Of a stretch of DNA of 64,000 nucleotides, positions 36,780 to 50,738 are shown one piece after another (position 1 is the stretch's first letter; the number at the start of each line of letters is the position of its first letter). The notes beneath the pieces are model-generated. The model saw nothing but the letters and a program-made list of their open reading frames with translations, did not search any database and was not told the DNA's origin. The translations under genes and the position numbers were made by a program. The stretch comes from Rhabditoides inermis (Eukaryota; Nematoda; Chromadorea; Rhabditida; Rhabditidae): contig CAWZYM010000367.1 of assembly GCA_963966185.1 (NCBI GenBank), forward strand, positions 132,501 through 196,500, read 5' to 3'.

Positions 36780-39300
36780 CTGTTCACTCCAGCCCTCATC
36801 TGCCAACATCGGTTGACATCGGCCGACGTCGGCCGACGTTTCTCTGTTCACTCAAGCCCTCATCTGCCAACATCAGTTGACATCGGCCGACGTCGGCCGA
36901 CGTTTCTCTGTTCACTCCAGCCCTCATCTGCCAACATCGGTTGACATCGGCCGACGTCGGCCGACGTTTCTCTGTTCACTCCAGCCCTCATCTGCCAACA
37001 TCGGTTGACATCGGCCGACGTCGGCCGACGTTTCTCTGTTCACTCCAGCCCTCATCTGCCAACATCGGTTGACATCGGCCGACGTCGGCCGACCTTTCTC
37101 TGTTCACTCCAGCCCTCATCTGCTAACATCGGTTGACATCGGCCGACGTCGGCCGACGTTTCTCTGTTCACTCCAGCCCTCATCTGCTAACATCGGCTGA
37201 CCTCGGCCGACGTTTTTCTGTCAACTCCAGTATTCATCCGCCGACATCGACAAACATCGGCCGACGTTGGCCAACGTTTTTCTGTTCAATCCAGCACTCA
37301 TCTGCCGGCATCGGTTGACATCGGCCGACGTCGACCGACGTCGGCCGACGTTCCTCTGTTCACTCCAGCCCTCATCTGCCAACATCGGTTGACATCGGCC
37401 GACGTCGGCCAACGTTTCTCTGTTCAATCCAGCCCCCATCTGCTAACATCGGCTGACCTCGGCCGACGTTTTTCTGTCAACTCCAGTATTCATCCGCCGA
37501 CATCGACAAACATCGGCCGACATCGGCCGACGCCGGCCAACGTTTCTCTGTTTAATCCAGCGCTCATCTGCCGGCATCGGTTGACATCGGCCGACGTCGG
37601 CCACGTTTCTCTGTTCACTCCAGCCCTCATCTGCCAACATCGGTTGACATCGGCCGACGTCGGCCGACGTTTCTCTGTTCAATCCAGCCCTCATCTGCTA
37701 ACATCGGCTGACATCGGCCGACGTCGGCCGACGTTTCTCTGTTCAATCCAGCTCTCATCTGCCGACATCGGCTATTATCGGCTGACGTCGGTCGACGTTT
37801 ATCTGTTCACTCCAGTTCTCATCTGCTAACATCGGTTGACATCGGCCGACGTTGGCCGACGTTTCTCTGTTCAATCCAGCCCTCATCTGCTAACATCGGC
37901 TGACATCGGCCGACGTCGGCCAACGTTTTTTCTGTTCAATCCAGCCCTCATCTGCTAACATCGGTTGACATCGGCTGACGTCGGCCGACGTTTCTCTGTT
38001 CACTCCAGCCCTCATCTGCCAACATCGGTTGACATCGGCCGACGTCGGCCGACGTTTCTCTGTTCACTCAAGCCCTCATCTGCCAACATCAGTTGACATC
38101 GGCCGACGTCGGCCGACGTTTCTCTGTTCACTCCAGCCCTCATCTGCCAACATCGGTTGACATCGGCCGACGTCGGCCGACGTTTCTCTGTTCAATCCAG
38201 CCCTCATCTGCTAACATCGGTTGACATCGGCCGACGTCGGCCGACGTTTCTCTGTTCACTCCAGCCCTCATCTGCCAACATCGGTTGACATCGGCCGACG
38301 TCGGCCGACCTTTCTCTGTTCACTCCAGCCCTCATCTGCTAACATCGGTTGACGTCGGCCGACGTTTCTCTGTTCACTCCAGCCCTCATCTGCTAACATC
38401 GGCTGACCTCGGCCGACGTTTTTCTGTCAACTCCAGTATTCATCCGCCGACATCGACAAACATCGGCCGACGTTGGCCAACGTTTTTCTGTTCAATCCAG
38501 CACTCATCTGCCGGCATCGGTTGACATCGGCCGACGTCGACCGACGTCGGCCGACGTTCCTCTGTTCACTCCAGCCCTCATCTGCCAACATCGGTTGACA
38601 TCGGCCGACGTCGGCCAACGTTTCTCTGTTCAATCCAGCCCCCATCTGCTAACATCGGCTGACCTCGGCCGACGTTTTTCTGTCAACTCCAGTATTCATC
38701 CGCCGACATCGACAAACATCGGCCGACATCGGCCGACGCCGGCCAACGTTTCTCTGTTTAATCCAGCGCTCATCTGCCGGCATCGGTTGACATCGACCGA
38801 CGTCGGCCACGTTTCTCTGTTCACTCCAGCCCTCATCTGCCAACATCGGTTGACATCGGCCGACGTCGGCCGACGTTTCTCTGTTCAATCCAGCCCTCAT
38901 CTGCTAACATCGGCTGACATCGGCCGACGTCGGCCGACGTTTCTCTGTTCAATCCAGCTCTCATCTGCCGACATCGGCTATTATCGGCTGACGTCGGTCG
39001 ACGTTTATCTGTTCACTCCAGTTCTCATCTGCTAACATCGGTTGACATCGGCCGACGTTGGCCGACGTTTCTCTGTTCAATCCAGCCCTCATCTGCTAAC
39101 ATCGGCTGATATCGGCCGACGTCGGCCAACGTTTTTTCTGTTCAATCCAGCCCTCATCTGCTAACATCGGTTGACATCGGCTGACGTCGGCCGACGTTTC
39201 TCTGTTCACTCCAGCCCTCATCTGCCAACATCGGTTGACATCGGCCGACGTCGGCCGACGTTTCTCTGTTCACTCAAGCCCTCATCTGCCAACATCAATT
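36780..39300 (-). repeat. 1.21-kb higher-order repeat in tandem
   Basis: Rare landmarks recur at an offset of 1216 before about 38350 and 1206 after it. The CTCAAGCCC linker pairs 36849 with 38065, the GACCTTTCTC change pairs 37091 with 38307, and the GGCTATTATCGG unit also pairs. The 10-base change in offset is one lost decamer near 38353. A partial third copy follows to about 39660. Confidence 0.75.
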
Positions 39301-40429
39301 GACATCGGCCGACGTCGGCCGACGTTTCTCTGTTAACTCCAGCCCTCATCTGCCAACATCGGTTGACATCGGCCGACGTCGGCCGACGTTTCTCTGTTCA
39401 ATCCAGCCCTCATCTGCTAACATCGGTTGACATCGGCCGACGTCGGCCGACGTTTCTCTGTTCAATCCAGCCCTCATCTGCTAACATCGGTTGACATCGG
39501 CCGACGTCGGCCGACGTTTCTCTGTTCACTCCAGCCCTCATCTGCCAACATCGGTTGACATCGGCCGACGTCGGCCGTCGTTTCTCTGTTCACTCCAGCC
39601 CTCATCTGCCAACATCGGTTGACATCGGCCGACGTCGGTCGATCTTTCTCTGTTCACTCCAGCCCTCATCTGCTAACATCGGTTGACATCGGCCGACGTC
39701 GGCCGACGTTTCTCTGTTCACTCCAGCCCTCATCTGCCAACATCGGTTGACATCGGCCGACGTCGGCCAACGTTTCTCTGTTCAATCCAGCACTCATCTA
39801 GCCAACATCGGTTGACATCGGCCGACGTCGGCCGACGTTTCTCTGTTCACTCCAGCCCTCATCTGCCAACATCGGTTGACATCGGCCGACGTCGGCCGAC
39901 GTCGGCCGACGTCGGCCGACGTTTTTTTGTCTGTTCAATCCAGCCCCCATCTGCTAACATCGGCTGACCTCGGCCGACGTTTTTCTGTCAACTCCAGTAT
40001 TCATCCGCCGACATCGACAAACATCGGCCGACATCGGCCGACGTCGGCCGACGTTTCTCTGTTCACTCCAGCCCTCAACTGCCAACATCGGTTGACATCG
40101 GCCGACGTCGGCCAACGTTTCTCTGTTCAATCCAGCCCCCATCTGCTAACATCGGCTGACCTCGGCCGACGTTTTTCTGTCAACTCCAGTATTCATCCGC
40201 CGACATCGACAAACATCGGCCGACATCGGCCGACGCCGGCCAACGTTTCTCTGTTTAATCCAGCGCTCATCTGCCGGCATCGGTTGACATCGGCCGACGT
40301 CGGCCACGTTTCTCTGTTTACTCCAGCCCTCATCTGCCAACATCGGTTGACATCGGCCGACGTCGGCCGACGTTTCTCTGTTCAATCCAGCCCTCATCTG
40401 CTAACATCGGCTGACATCGGCCGACGTCG

Positions 40430-42240
40430 GCCGACGTTTCTCTGTTCAATCCAGCTCTCATCTGCCGACATCGGCTATTATCGGCTGACGTCGGTCGACG
40501 TTTATCTGTTCACTCCAGTTTTCATCTGCTAACATCGGTTGACATCGGCCGACGTTGGACGACGTTTCTCTGTTCAATCCAGCCCTCATCTGCTAACATC
40601 GGCTGACATCGGCCGACGTCGGCCAACGTTTTTCTGTTCAATCCAGCACTCATCTGCCGGCATCGGTTGACATCGGCCGACGTCGGCCGACGTTTCTCTG
40701 TTCATTTCAGCCCTCATCTGCCAACATCGGTTGACATCGGCCGACGTCGGCCAACGTTCCTCTGTTCAATCCAGCACTCATCTGCCGGCATCGGTTGACA
40801 TCGGCCGACGTCGGCCGACGTTTCTCTGTTCACTCCAGCCCTCATCTGCCAACATCGGTTGACATCGGCCGACGTCGGCCGACGTTTCTCTGTTCACTCC
40901 AGCCCTCTTCTGCCAACATCGGTTGACATCGGCCGACGTCGGCCGACGTTTCTCTGTTCAATCCAGCCCTCATCTGCCAACATCAATCCAGCACTCATCT
41001 GCCGGCATCGGTTGACATCGGCCGACGTCGGCCGACGTTTCTCTGTTCACTCCAGCCCTCATCTGCCAACATCGGTTGACATCGGCCGACGTCGGCCGAC
41101 GTTTCTCTGTTCACTCCAGCCCTCATCTGCCAACATCGGTTGACATCGGCCGACGTTTCTCTGTTCAATCCAGCCCTCATCTGCCAACATCGGTTGACAT
41201 TGGCCGACGTCGGCCGACGTTTCTCTGTCCACTCCAGCCCTCATCTGCCAACATCGGTTGACATCGGCCGACGTCGGCCAACGTTTCTCTGTTCAATCCA
41301 GCACACATCTGCCGGCATCGGTTGACATCGTCCGACGTCGGCCGACGTTTCTCTGTTCACTCAAGCCCTCATCTGCTAACATCGGCTGACATCGGCCGAC
41401 GTCGGCCGACGTTTCTCTGTTCAATCCAGCTCTCATCTGCCGACATCGGCTATTATCGGCTGACGTCGGTCGACGTTTATCTGTTCACTCCAGTTTTCAT
41501 CTGCTAACATCGGTTGACATCGGCCGACGTTGGACGACGTTTCTCTGTTCAATCCAGCCCTCATCTGCTAACATCGGCTGACATCGGCCGACGTCGGCCA
41601 ACGTTTTTCTGTTCAATCCAGCACTCATCTGCCGGCATCGGTTGACATCGGCCGACGTCGGCCGACGTTTCTCTGTTCATTTCAGCCCTCATCTGCCAAC
41701 ATCGGTTGACATCGGCCGACGTCGGCCAACGTTCCTCTGTTCAATCCAGCACTCATCTGCCGGCATCGGTTGACATCGGCCGACGTCGGCCGACGTTTCT
41801 CTGTTCACTCCAGCCCTCATCTGCCAACATCAATCCAGCACTCATCTGCCGGCATCGGTTGACATCGGCCGACGTCGGCCGACGTTTCTCTGTTCACTCC
41901 AGCCCTCATCTGCCAACATCGGTTGACATCGGCCGACGTCGGCCGACGTTTCTCTGTTCACTCCAGCCCTCATCTGCCAACATCGGTTGACATCGGCCGA
42001 CGTTTCTCTGTTCAATCCAGCCCTCATCTGCCAACATCGGTTGACATTGGCCGACGTCGGCCGACGTTTCTCTGTCCACTCCAGCCCTCATCTGCCAACA
42101 TCGGTTGACATCGGCCGACGTCGGCCAACGTTTCTCTGTTCAATCCAGCACACATCTGCCGGCATCGGTTGACATCGGCCGACGTCGGCCGACGTTTCTC
42201 TGTTCACTCAAGCCCTCATCTGCCAACATCAGTTGACATC
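40430..42240 (-). repeat. 975-bp tandem repeat, second copy short by two units
   Basis: The GTTGGACGACG unit lies at 40554 and 41529 (offset 975). From about 40995/41842 onward the offset is 847. The difference of 128 bases is two whole 64-bp units missing from the second copy, which fits unequal exchange in register. Confidence 0.75.
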
Positions 42241-45090
42241 GGCCGACGTCGGCCGACGTTTCTCTGTTCACTCAAGCCCTCATCTGCCAACATCAGTTGA
42301 CATCGGCCGACGTCGGCCGACGTTTCTCTGTTCACTCCAGCCCTCATCTGCCAACATCGGTTGACATCGGCCGACGTCGGCCAACGTTTCTCTGTTCAAT
42401 CCAGCACTCATCTGCCGGCATCGGTTGACATCGGCCGACGTCGGCCACGTTTCTCTGTTCAATCCAGCCCTCATCTGCCAACATCGGCTGACATCGGCCG
42501 ACGTCGGCCGACGTTTTCCTGTCAACTCCAGTATTCATCCGCCGACATCGACAAACATCGGCCGACATCGGCCGACGTTGGCCGACGTTTCTCTGTTCAA
42601 TCCAGCACTCACCTGCCGGCATCGGCTCACACCAGCCAACATCGGCCGACGTTTCTCTGTTCACTCCAGCACTCATCTGCCGACATCGGCAGACACCGGC
42701 CGACGTCGGCCGACGTTTCTCTGTTCACTCCAGCCCTCATCTGCCAACATCGGTTGACATCGGCCGACGTCGGCCGACGTTTCTCTGTTCAATACAGCCC
42801 TCATCTGCTAACCTCAATTGACATCGGCAGACGCCGACGTATCTCTGTTAACTCCACTCCTCATCACAACCGACATCGGCTGACATCGGCCGACGTCGGC
42901 CGACGTTTTTCTGTCAACTCCAGTATTCATCCGCCGACATCGACAAACATCGGCCGACATCGGCCGACGTTGGCCGACGTTTCTCTGTTCAATCCAGCCC
43001 TCATCTGCTAACATCGGTTGACGTTTCTCTGTTCAATCCAGCACTCATCTGCCGGCATCGGCTCACATCAGCCAACATCGGCCGACGTTTCTCTGTTCAC
43101 TCCAGCACTCATCTGCCGACATCGGCAGACACCGGCCGACGTCGGCCGACGTTTCTCTGTTCACTCCAGCTTTCAGTTGCCGACATCGGCTGACATTGGC
43201 CGACGTCGGCCGACGTTTCTCTGTTCAATCCAGCACTCATCTGCCGGCATCGGCTCACATCAGCCAACATCGGCCGACGTTTCTCTGTTAACTCCACTCC
43301 TCATCGCAACCGACATCGGCTGACATCGGCCGACGTCGGCCGACGTTTCTCTGTTCAATCCAGCACTCATCTGCCGACATCGGCTCACATCAGCCAACAT
43401 CGGCCGACGTTTCTCTGTTAACTCCACTCCTCATTGCAACCGACATCGGCTGACATCGGCCGACGTCGGCCGACGTTTCTCTGTTCACTCCAGCTTTCAG
43501 TTGCCGACATCGGTTGACATTGGCCGACGTCGGCCGACGTTTCTCTGTTCAATCCAGCACTCATCTGCCGGCATCGGCTCACATCAGCCAACATCGGCCG
43601 ACGTTTCTCTGTTCAATCCAGCACTCATCTGCCGGCATCGACTCACATCAGCCAACATCGGCCGACGTTTTTCTGTCAACTCCAGTATTAATCCGCCGAC
43701 ATCGACAAACATCGGCCGACGTCGGCCGACGTTTCTCTGTTAACTCCACTCCTCATCACAACCGACATCGGCTGACATCGGCCGACGTTGGCCGACGTTT
43801 CTCTGTTCACTCCAGCCCTCATCTGCCAACATCGGTTGACATCGGCCTACGTCGGCCGACGTTTCTCTGTTCACTCCAGCCCTCATCTGCCAACATCGGT
43901 TGACATCGGCCGACGTCGGCCGACGTTTCTCTGTCCACTCCAGCCCTCATCTGCCAACATCGGTTGACATCGGCCGACGTCGGCCAACGTTTCTCTGTTC
44001 AATCCAGTATTCATCCGCCGACATCGACAAACATCGGCCGACATCGGCCGACGTCGGCCGACGTTTCTCTGTTTAATCCAGCGCTCATCTGCCGGCATCG
44101 GTTGACATCGGCCGACGTCGGCCACGTTTCTCTGTTCACTCCAGCCCTCATCTGCCAACATCGGTTGACATCGGCCGACGTCGGCCGACGTTTCTCTGTT
44201 CAATCCAGCCCTCATCTGCTAACATCGGCTGACATCGGCCGACGTCGGCCGACGTTTCTCTGTTCAATCCAGCTCTCATCTGCCGACATCGGCTATTATC
44301 GGCTGACGTCGGTCGACGTTTATCTGTTCACTCCAGTTTTCATCTGCTAACATCGGTTGACATCGGCCGACGTTGGACGACGTTTCTCTGTTCAATCCAG
44401 CCCTCATCTGCTAACATCGGCTGACATCGGCCGACGTCGGCCAACGTTTTTCTGTTCAATCCAGCACTCATCTGCCGGCATCGGTTGACATCGGCCGACG
44501 TCGGCCGACGTTTCTCTGTTCATTTCAGCCCTCATCTGCCAACATCGGTTGACATCGGCCGACGTCGGCCAACGTTCCTCTGTTCAATCCAGCACTCATC
44601 TGCCGGCATCGGTTGACATCGGCCGACGTCGGCCGACGTTTCTCTGTTCACTCCAGCCCTCTTCTGCCAACATCGGTTGACATCGGCCGACGTCGGCCGA
44701 CGTTTCTCTGTTCAATCCAGCCCTCATCTGCCAACATCAATCCAGCACTCATCTGCCGGCATCGGTTGACATCGGCCGACGTCGGCCGACGTTTCTCTGT
44801 TCACTCCAGCCCTCATCTGCCAACATCGGTTGACATCGGCCGACGTCGGCCGACGTTTCTCTGTTCACTCCAGCCCTCATCTGCCAACATCGGTTGACAT
44901 CGGCCGACGTCGGCCGACGTTTCTCTGTTCAATCCAGCCCTCATCTGCCAACATCGGTTGACATTGGCCGACGTCGGCCGACGTTTCTCTGTCCTTTCCA
45001 GCCCTCATCTGCCAACATCGGTTGACATCGGCCGACGTCGGCCAACGTTTCTCTGTTCAATCCAGCACACATCTGCCGGCATCGGTTGAC

Positions 45091-45120
45091 ATCGGCCGAC
45101 GTCGGCCGACGTCGGCCGAC
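45091..45120 (-). repeat. Three-decamer tract
   Basis: The usual pair of palindromic decamers is expanded to ATCGGCCGAC plus two GTCGGCCGAC, followed by GTTTCTCTG. The matching position in the tandem copy 1.56 kb away has two decamers. Confidence 0.85.
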
Positions 45121-45483
45121 GTTTCTCTGTTCACTCAAGCCCTCATCTGCCAACATCGGTTGACATTGGCCGACGTCGGCCGACGTTTCTCTGTCCACTC
45201 CAGCCCTCATCTGCCAACATCGGTTGACATCGGCCGACGTCGGCCAACGTTTCTCTGTTCAATCCAGCACTCATCTGCCGGCATCGGTTGACATCGGCCG
45301 ACGTCGGCCACGTTTCTCTGTTCACTCAAGCCCTCATCTGCCAACATCAGTTGACATCGGCCGACGTCGGCCGACGTTTCTCTGTTCAATCCAGCACTCA
45401 TCTAGCCAACATCGGTTGACATCGGCCGACGTCGGCCGACGTTTCTCTGTTCACTCCAGCCCTCATCTGCCAACATCGGTTGA

Positions 45484-45523
45484 CATCGGCCGACGTCGGC
45501 CGACGTCGGCCGACGTCGGCCGA
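45484..45523 (-). repeat. Four-decamer tract next to a T7 run
   Basis: ATCGGCCGAC plus three GTCGGCCGAC, then a G, seven T and GTCTGTTC in place of the usual linker. The same four-decamer tract with T7 is at 39881-39920 and 47043-47082. Confidence 0.85.
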
Positions 45524-46435
45524 CGTTTTTTTGTCTGTTCAATCCAGCCCCCATCTGCTAACATCGGCTGACCTCGGCCGACGTTTTTCTGTCAACTCCA
45601 GTATTCATCCGCCGACATCGACAAACATCGGCCGACATCGGCCGACGTCGGCCGACGTTTCTCTGTTCACTCCAGCCCTCAACTGCCAACATCGGTTGAC
45701 ATCGGCCGACGTCGGCCAACGTTTCTCTGTTCAATCCAGCCCCCATCTGCTAACATCGGCTGACCTCGGCCGACGTTTTTCTGTCAACTCCAGTATTCAT
45801 CCGCCGACATCGACAAACATCGGCCGACATCGGCCGACGCCGGCCAACGTTTCTCTGTTTAATCCAGCGCTCATCTGCCGGCATCGGTTGACATCGGCCG
45901 ACGTCGGCCACGTTTCTCTGTTTACTCCAGCCCTCATCTGCCAACATCGGTTGACATCGGCCGACGTCGGCCGACGTTTCTCTGTTCAATCCAGCCCTCA
46001 TCTGCTAACATCGGCTGACATCGGCCGACGTCGGCCGACGTTTCTCTGTTCAATCCAGCTCTCATCTGCCGACATCGGCTATTATCGGCTGACGTCGGTC
46101 GACGTTTATCTGTTCACTCCAGTTTTCATCTGCTAACATCGGTTGACATCGGCCGACGTTGGACGACGTTTCTCTGTTCAATCCAGCCCTCATCTGCTAA
46201 CATCGGCTGACATCGGCCGACGTCGGCCAACGTTTTTCTGTTCAATCCAGCACTCATCTGCCGGCATCGGTTGACATCGGCCGACGTCGGCCGACGTTTC
46301 TCTGTTCATTTCAGCCCTCATCTGCCAACATCGGTTGACATCGGCCGACGTCGGCCAACGTTCCTCTGTTCAATCCAGCACTCATCTGCCGGCATCGGTT
46401 GACATCGGCCGACGTCGGCCGACGTTTCTGTGTTC

Positions 46436-49083
46436 ACTCCAGCCCTCATCTGCCAACATCGGTTGACATCGGCCGACGTCGGCCGACGTTTCTCTGTTCA
46501 ATCCAGCCCTCATCTGCCAACATCGGTTGACATTGGCCGACGTCGGCCGACGTTTCTCTGTCCTTTCCAGCCCTCATCTGCCAACATCGGTTGACATCGG
46601 CCGACGTCGGCCAACGTTTCTCTGTTCAATCCAGCACACATCTGCCGGCATCGGTTGACATCGGCCGACGTCGGCCGACGTTTCTCTGTTCACTCAAGCC
46701 CTCATCTGCCAACATCGGTTGACATTGGCCGACGTCGGCCGACGTTTCTCTGTCCACTCCAGCCCTCATCTGCCAACATCGGTTGACATCGGCCGACGTC
46801 GGCCAACGTTTCTCTGTTCAATCCAGCACTCATCTGCCGGCATCGGTTGACATCGGCCGACGTCGGCCACGTTTCTCTGTTCACTCAAGCCCTCATCTGC
46901 CAACATCAGTTGACATCGGCCGACGTCGGCCGACGTTTCTCTGTTCAATCCAGCACTCATCTAGCCAACATCGGTTGACATCGGCCGACGTCGGCCGACG
47001 TTTCTCTGTTCACTCCAGCCCTCATCTGCCAACATCGGTTGACATCGGCCGACGTCGGCCGACGTCGGCCGACGTCGGCCGACGTTTTTTTGTCTGTTCA
47101 ATCCAGCCCCCATCTGCTAACATCGGCTGACCTCGGCCGACGTTTTTCTGTCAACTCCAGTATTCATCCGCCGACATCGACAAACATCGGCCGACATCGG
47201 CCGACGTCGGCCGACGTTTCTCTGTTCACTCCAGCCCTCAACTGCCAACATCGGTTGACATCGGCCGACGTCGGCCAACGTTTCTCTGTTCAATCCAGCC
47301 CCCATCTGCTAACATCGGCTGACCTCGGCCGACGTTTTTCTGTCAACTCCAGTATTCATCCGCCGACATCGACAAACATCGGCCGACATCGGCCGACGCC
47401 GGCCAACGTTTCTCTGTTTAATCCAGCGCTCATCTGCCGGCATCGGTTGACATCGGCCGACGTCGGCCACGTTTCTCTGTTTACTCCAGCCCTCATCTGC
47501 CAACATCGGTTGACATCGGCCGACGTCGGCCGACGTTTCTCTGTTCAATCCAGCCCTCATCTGCTAACATCGGCTGACATCGGCCGACGTCGGCCGACGT
47601 TTCTCTGTTCAATCCAGCTCTCATCTGCCGACATCGGCTATTATCGGCTGACGTCGGTCGACGTTTATCTGTTCACTCCAGTTTTCATCTGCTAACATCG
47701 GTTGACATCGGCCGACGTTGGACGACGTTTCTCTGTTCAATCCAGCCCTCATCTGCTAACATCGGCTGACATCGGCCGACGTCGGCCAACGTTTTTCTGT
47801 TCAATCCAGCACTCATCTGCCGGCATCGGTTGACATCGGCCGACGTCGGCCGACGTTTCTCTGTTCATTTCAGCCCTCATCTGCCAACATCGGTTGACAT
47901 CGGCCGACGTCGGCCAACGTTCCTCTGTTCAATCCAGCACTCATCTGCCGGCATCGGTTGACATCGGCCGACGTCGGCCGACGTTTCTCTGTTCACTCCA
48001 GCCCTCATCTGCCAACATCGGTTGACATCGGCCGACGTCGGCCGACGTTTCTCTGTTCACTCCAGCCCTCTTCTGCCAACATCGGTTGACATCGGCCGAC
48101 GTCGGCCGACGTTTCTCTGTTCAATCCAGCCCTCATCTGCCAACATCAATCCAGCACTCATCTGCCGGCATCGGTTGACATCGGCCGACGTCGGCCGACG
48201 TTTCTCTGTTCACTCCAGCCCTCATCTGCCAACATCGGTTGACATCGGCCGACGTCGGCCGACGTTTCTCTGTTCACTCCAGCCCTCATCTGCCAACATC
48301 GGTTGACATCGGCCGACGTTTCTCTGTTCAATCCAGCCCTCATCTGCCAACATCGGTTGACATTGGCCGACGTCGGCCGACGTTTCTCTGTCCACTCCAG
48401 CCCTCATCTGCCAACATCGGTTGACATCGGCCGACGTCGGCCAACGTTTCTCTGTTCAATCCAGCACACATCTGCCGGCATCGGTTGACATCGGCCGACG
48501 TCGGCCGACGTTTCTCTGTTCACTCAAGCCCTCATCTGCCAACATCAGTTGACATCGGCCGACGTCGGCCGACGTTTCTCTGTTCACTCAAGCCCTCATC
48601 TGCCAACATCAGTTGACATCGGCCGACGTCGGCCGACGTTTCTCTGTTAACTCCAGCCCTCATCTGCCAACATCGGTTGACATCGGCCGACGTCGGCCAA
48701 CGTTTCTCTGTTCAATCCAGCACTCATCTGCCGGCATCGGTTGACATCGGCCGACGTCGGCCACGTTTCTCTGTTCAATCCAGCCCTCATCTGCCAACAT
48801 CGGCTGACATCGGCCGACGTCGGCCGACGTTTTCCTGTCAACTCCAGTATTCATCCGCCGACATCGACAAACATCGGCCGACATCGGCCGACGTTGGCCG
48901 ACGTTTCTCTGTTCAATCCAGCCCTCATCTGCTAACATCGGTTGACGTTTCTCTGTTCAATCCAGCACTCACCTGCCGGCATCGGCTCACACCAGCCAAC
49001 ATCGGCCGACGTTTCTCTGTTCACTCCAGCACTCATCTGCCGACATCGGCAGACACCGGCCGACGTCGGCCGACGTTTCTCTG
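46436..49083 (-). repeat. 2.65-kb block repeated at 50081-52738
   Basis: The block repeats at offset 3645, changing to 3655 after the decamer gain near 50700. The copies separate where 49083 continues with the common linker and 52738 with the CTCAAGCCC linker. It overlaps the 5214-offset and 1.56-kb repeats, so the region 43.9-52.7 kb was built by nested duplications. Confidence 0.8.
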
Positions 49084-50688
49084 TTCACTCCAGCCCTCAT
49101 CTGCCAACATCGGTTGACATCGGCCGACGTCGGCCGACGTTTCTCTGTCCACTCCAGCCCTCATCTGCCAACATCGGTTGACATCGGCCGACGTCGGCCA
49201 ACGTTTCTCTGTTCAATCCAGTATTCATCCGCCGACATCGACAAACATCGGCCGACATCGGCCGACGTCGGCCGACGTTTCTCTGTTTAATCCAGCGCTC
49301 ATCTGCCGGCATCGGTTGACATCGGCCGACGTCGGCCACGTTTCTCTGTTCACTCCAGCCCTCATCTGCCAACATCGGTTGACATCGGCCGACGTCGGCC
49401 GACGTTTCTCTGTTCAATCCAGCCCTCATCTGCTAACATCGGCTGACATCGGCCGACGTCGGCCGACGTTTCTCTGTTCAATCCAGCTCTCATCTGCCGA
49501 CATCGGCTATTATCGGCTGACGTCGGTCGACGTTTATCTGTTCACTCCAGTTTTCATCTGCTAACATCGGTTGACATCGGCCGACGTTGGACGACGTTTC
49601 TCTGTTCAATCCAGCCCTCATCTGCTAACATCGGCTGACATCGGCCGACGTCGGCCAACGTTTTTCTGTTCAATCCAGCACTCATCTGCCGGCATCGGTT
49701 GACATCGGCCGACGTCGGCCGACGTTTCTCTGTTCATTTCAGCCCTCATCTGCCAACATCGGTTGACATCGGCCGACGTTTGCCAACGTTCCTCTGTTCA
49801 ATCCAGCACTCATCTGCCGGCATCGGTTGACATCGGCCGACGTCGGCCGACGTTTCTCTGTTCACTCCAGCCCTCTTCTGCCAACATCGGTTGACATCGG
49901 CCGACGTCGGCCGACGTTTCTCTGTTCAATCCAGCCCTCATCTGCCAACATCAATCCAGCACTCATCTGCCGGCATCGGTTGACATCGGCCGACGTCGGC
50001 CGACGTTTCTCTGTTCACTCCAGCCCTCATCTGCCAACATCGGTTGACATCGGCCGACGTCGGCCGACGTTTCTCTGTTCACTCCAGCCCTCATCTGCCA
50101 ACATCGGTTGACATCGGCCGACGTCGGCCGACGTTTCTCTGTTCAATCCAGCCCTCATCTGCCAACATCGGTTGACATTGGCCGACGTCGGCCGACGTTT
50201 CTCTGTCCTTTCCAGCCCTCATCTGCCAACATCGGTTGACATCGGCCGACGTCGGCCAACGTTTCTCTGTTCAATCCAGCACACATCTGCCGGCATCGGT
50301 TGACATCGGCCGACGTCGGCCGACGTTTCTCTGTTCACTCAAGCCCTCATCTGCCAACATCGGTTGACATTGGCCGACGTCGGCCGACGTTTCTCTGTCC
50401 ACTCCAGCCCTCATCTGCCAACATCGGTTGACATCGGCCGACGTCGGCCAACGTTTCTCTGTTCAATCCAGCACTCATCTGCCGGCATCGGTTGACATCG
50501 GCCGACGTCGGCCACGTTTCTCTGTTCACTCAAGCCCTCATCTGCCAACATCAGTTGACATCGGCCGACGTCGGCCGACGTTTCTCTGTTCAATCCAGCA
50601 CTCATCTAGCCAACATCGGTTGACATCGGCCGACGTCGGCCGACGTTTCTCTGTTCACTCCAGCCCTCATCTGCCAACATCGGTTGAC

Positions 50689-50738
50689 ATCGGCCGACGT
50701 CGGCCGACGTCGGCCGACGTCGGCCGACGTCGGCCGAC
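50689..50738 (-). repeat. Five-decamer tract next to a T7 run
   Basis: ATCGGCCGAC plus four GTCGGCCGAC, then T7. This is the longest decamer tract in the window and one decamer more than the otherwise matching tracts at 45484 and 47043. Confidence 0.88.

Larger units (their letters stand above)
43865..46436 (-). repeat. 2.6-kb block repeated at 49079-51650
   Basis: Variant order matches 49079-51650 at offset 5214, falling to 5204 after a decamer gain at 45091-45120 and returning to 5214 after a decamer gain at 50689-50738. The two indels are exactly one decamer each. Confidence 0.8.
44870..47995 (-). repeat. 1.56-kb higher-order repeat, two tandem copies
   Basis: The rare GTCCTTTCC linker at 44991 recurs at 46560 (offset 1569). 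After the extra decamer at 45091-45120 the offset is 1559 through to about 47995. Each copy contains a four-decamer tract followed by a T7 run. Confidence 0.8.
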
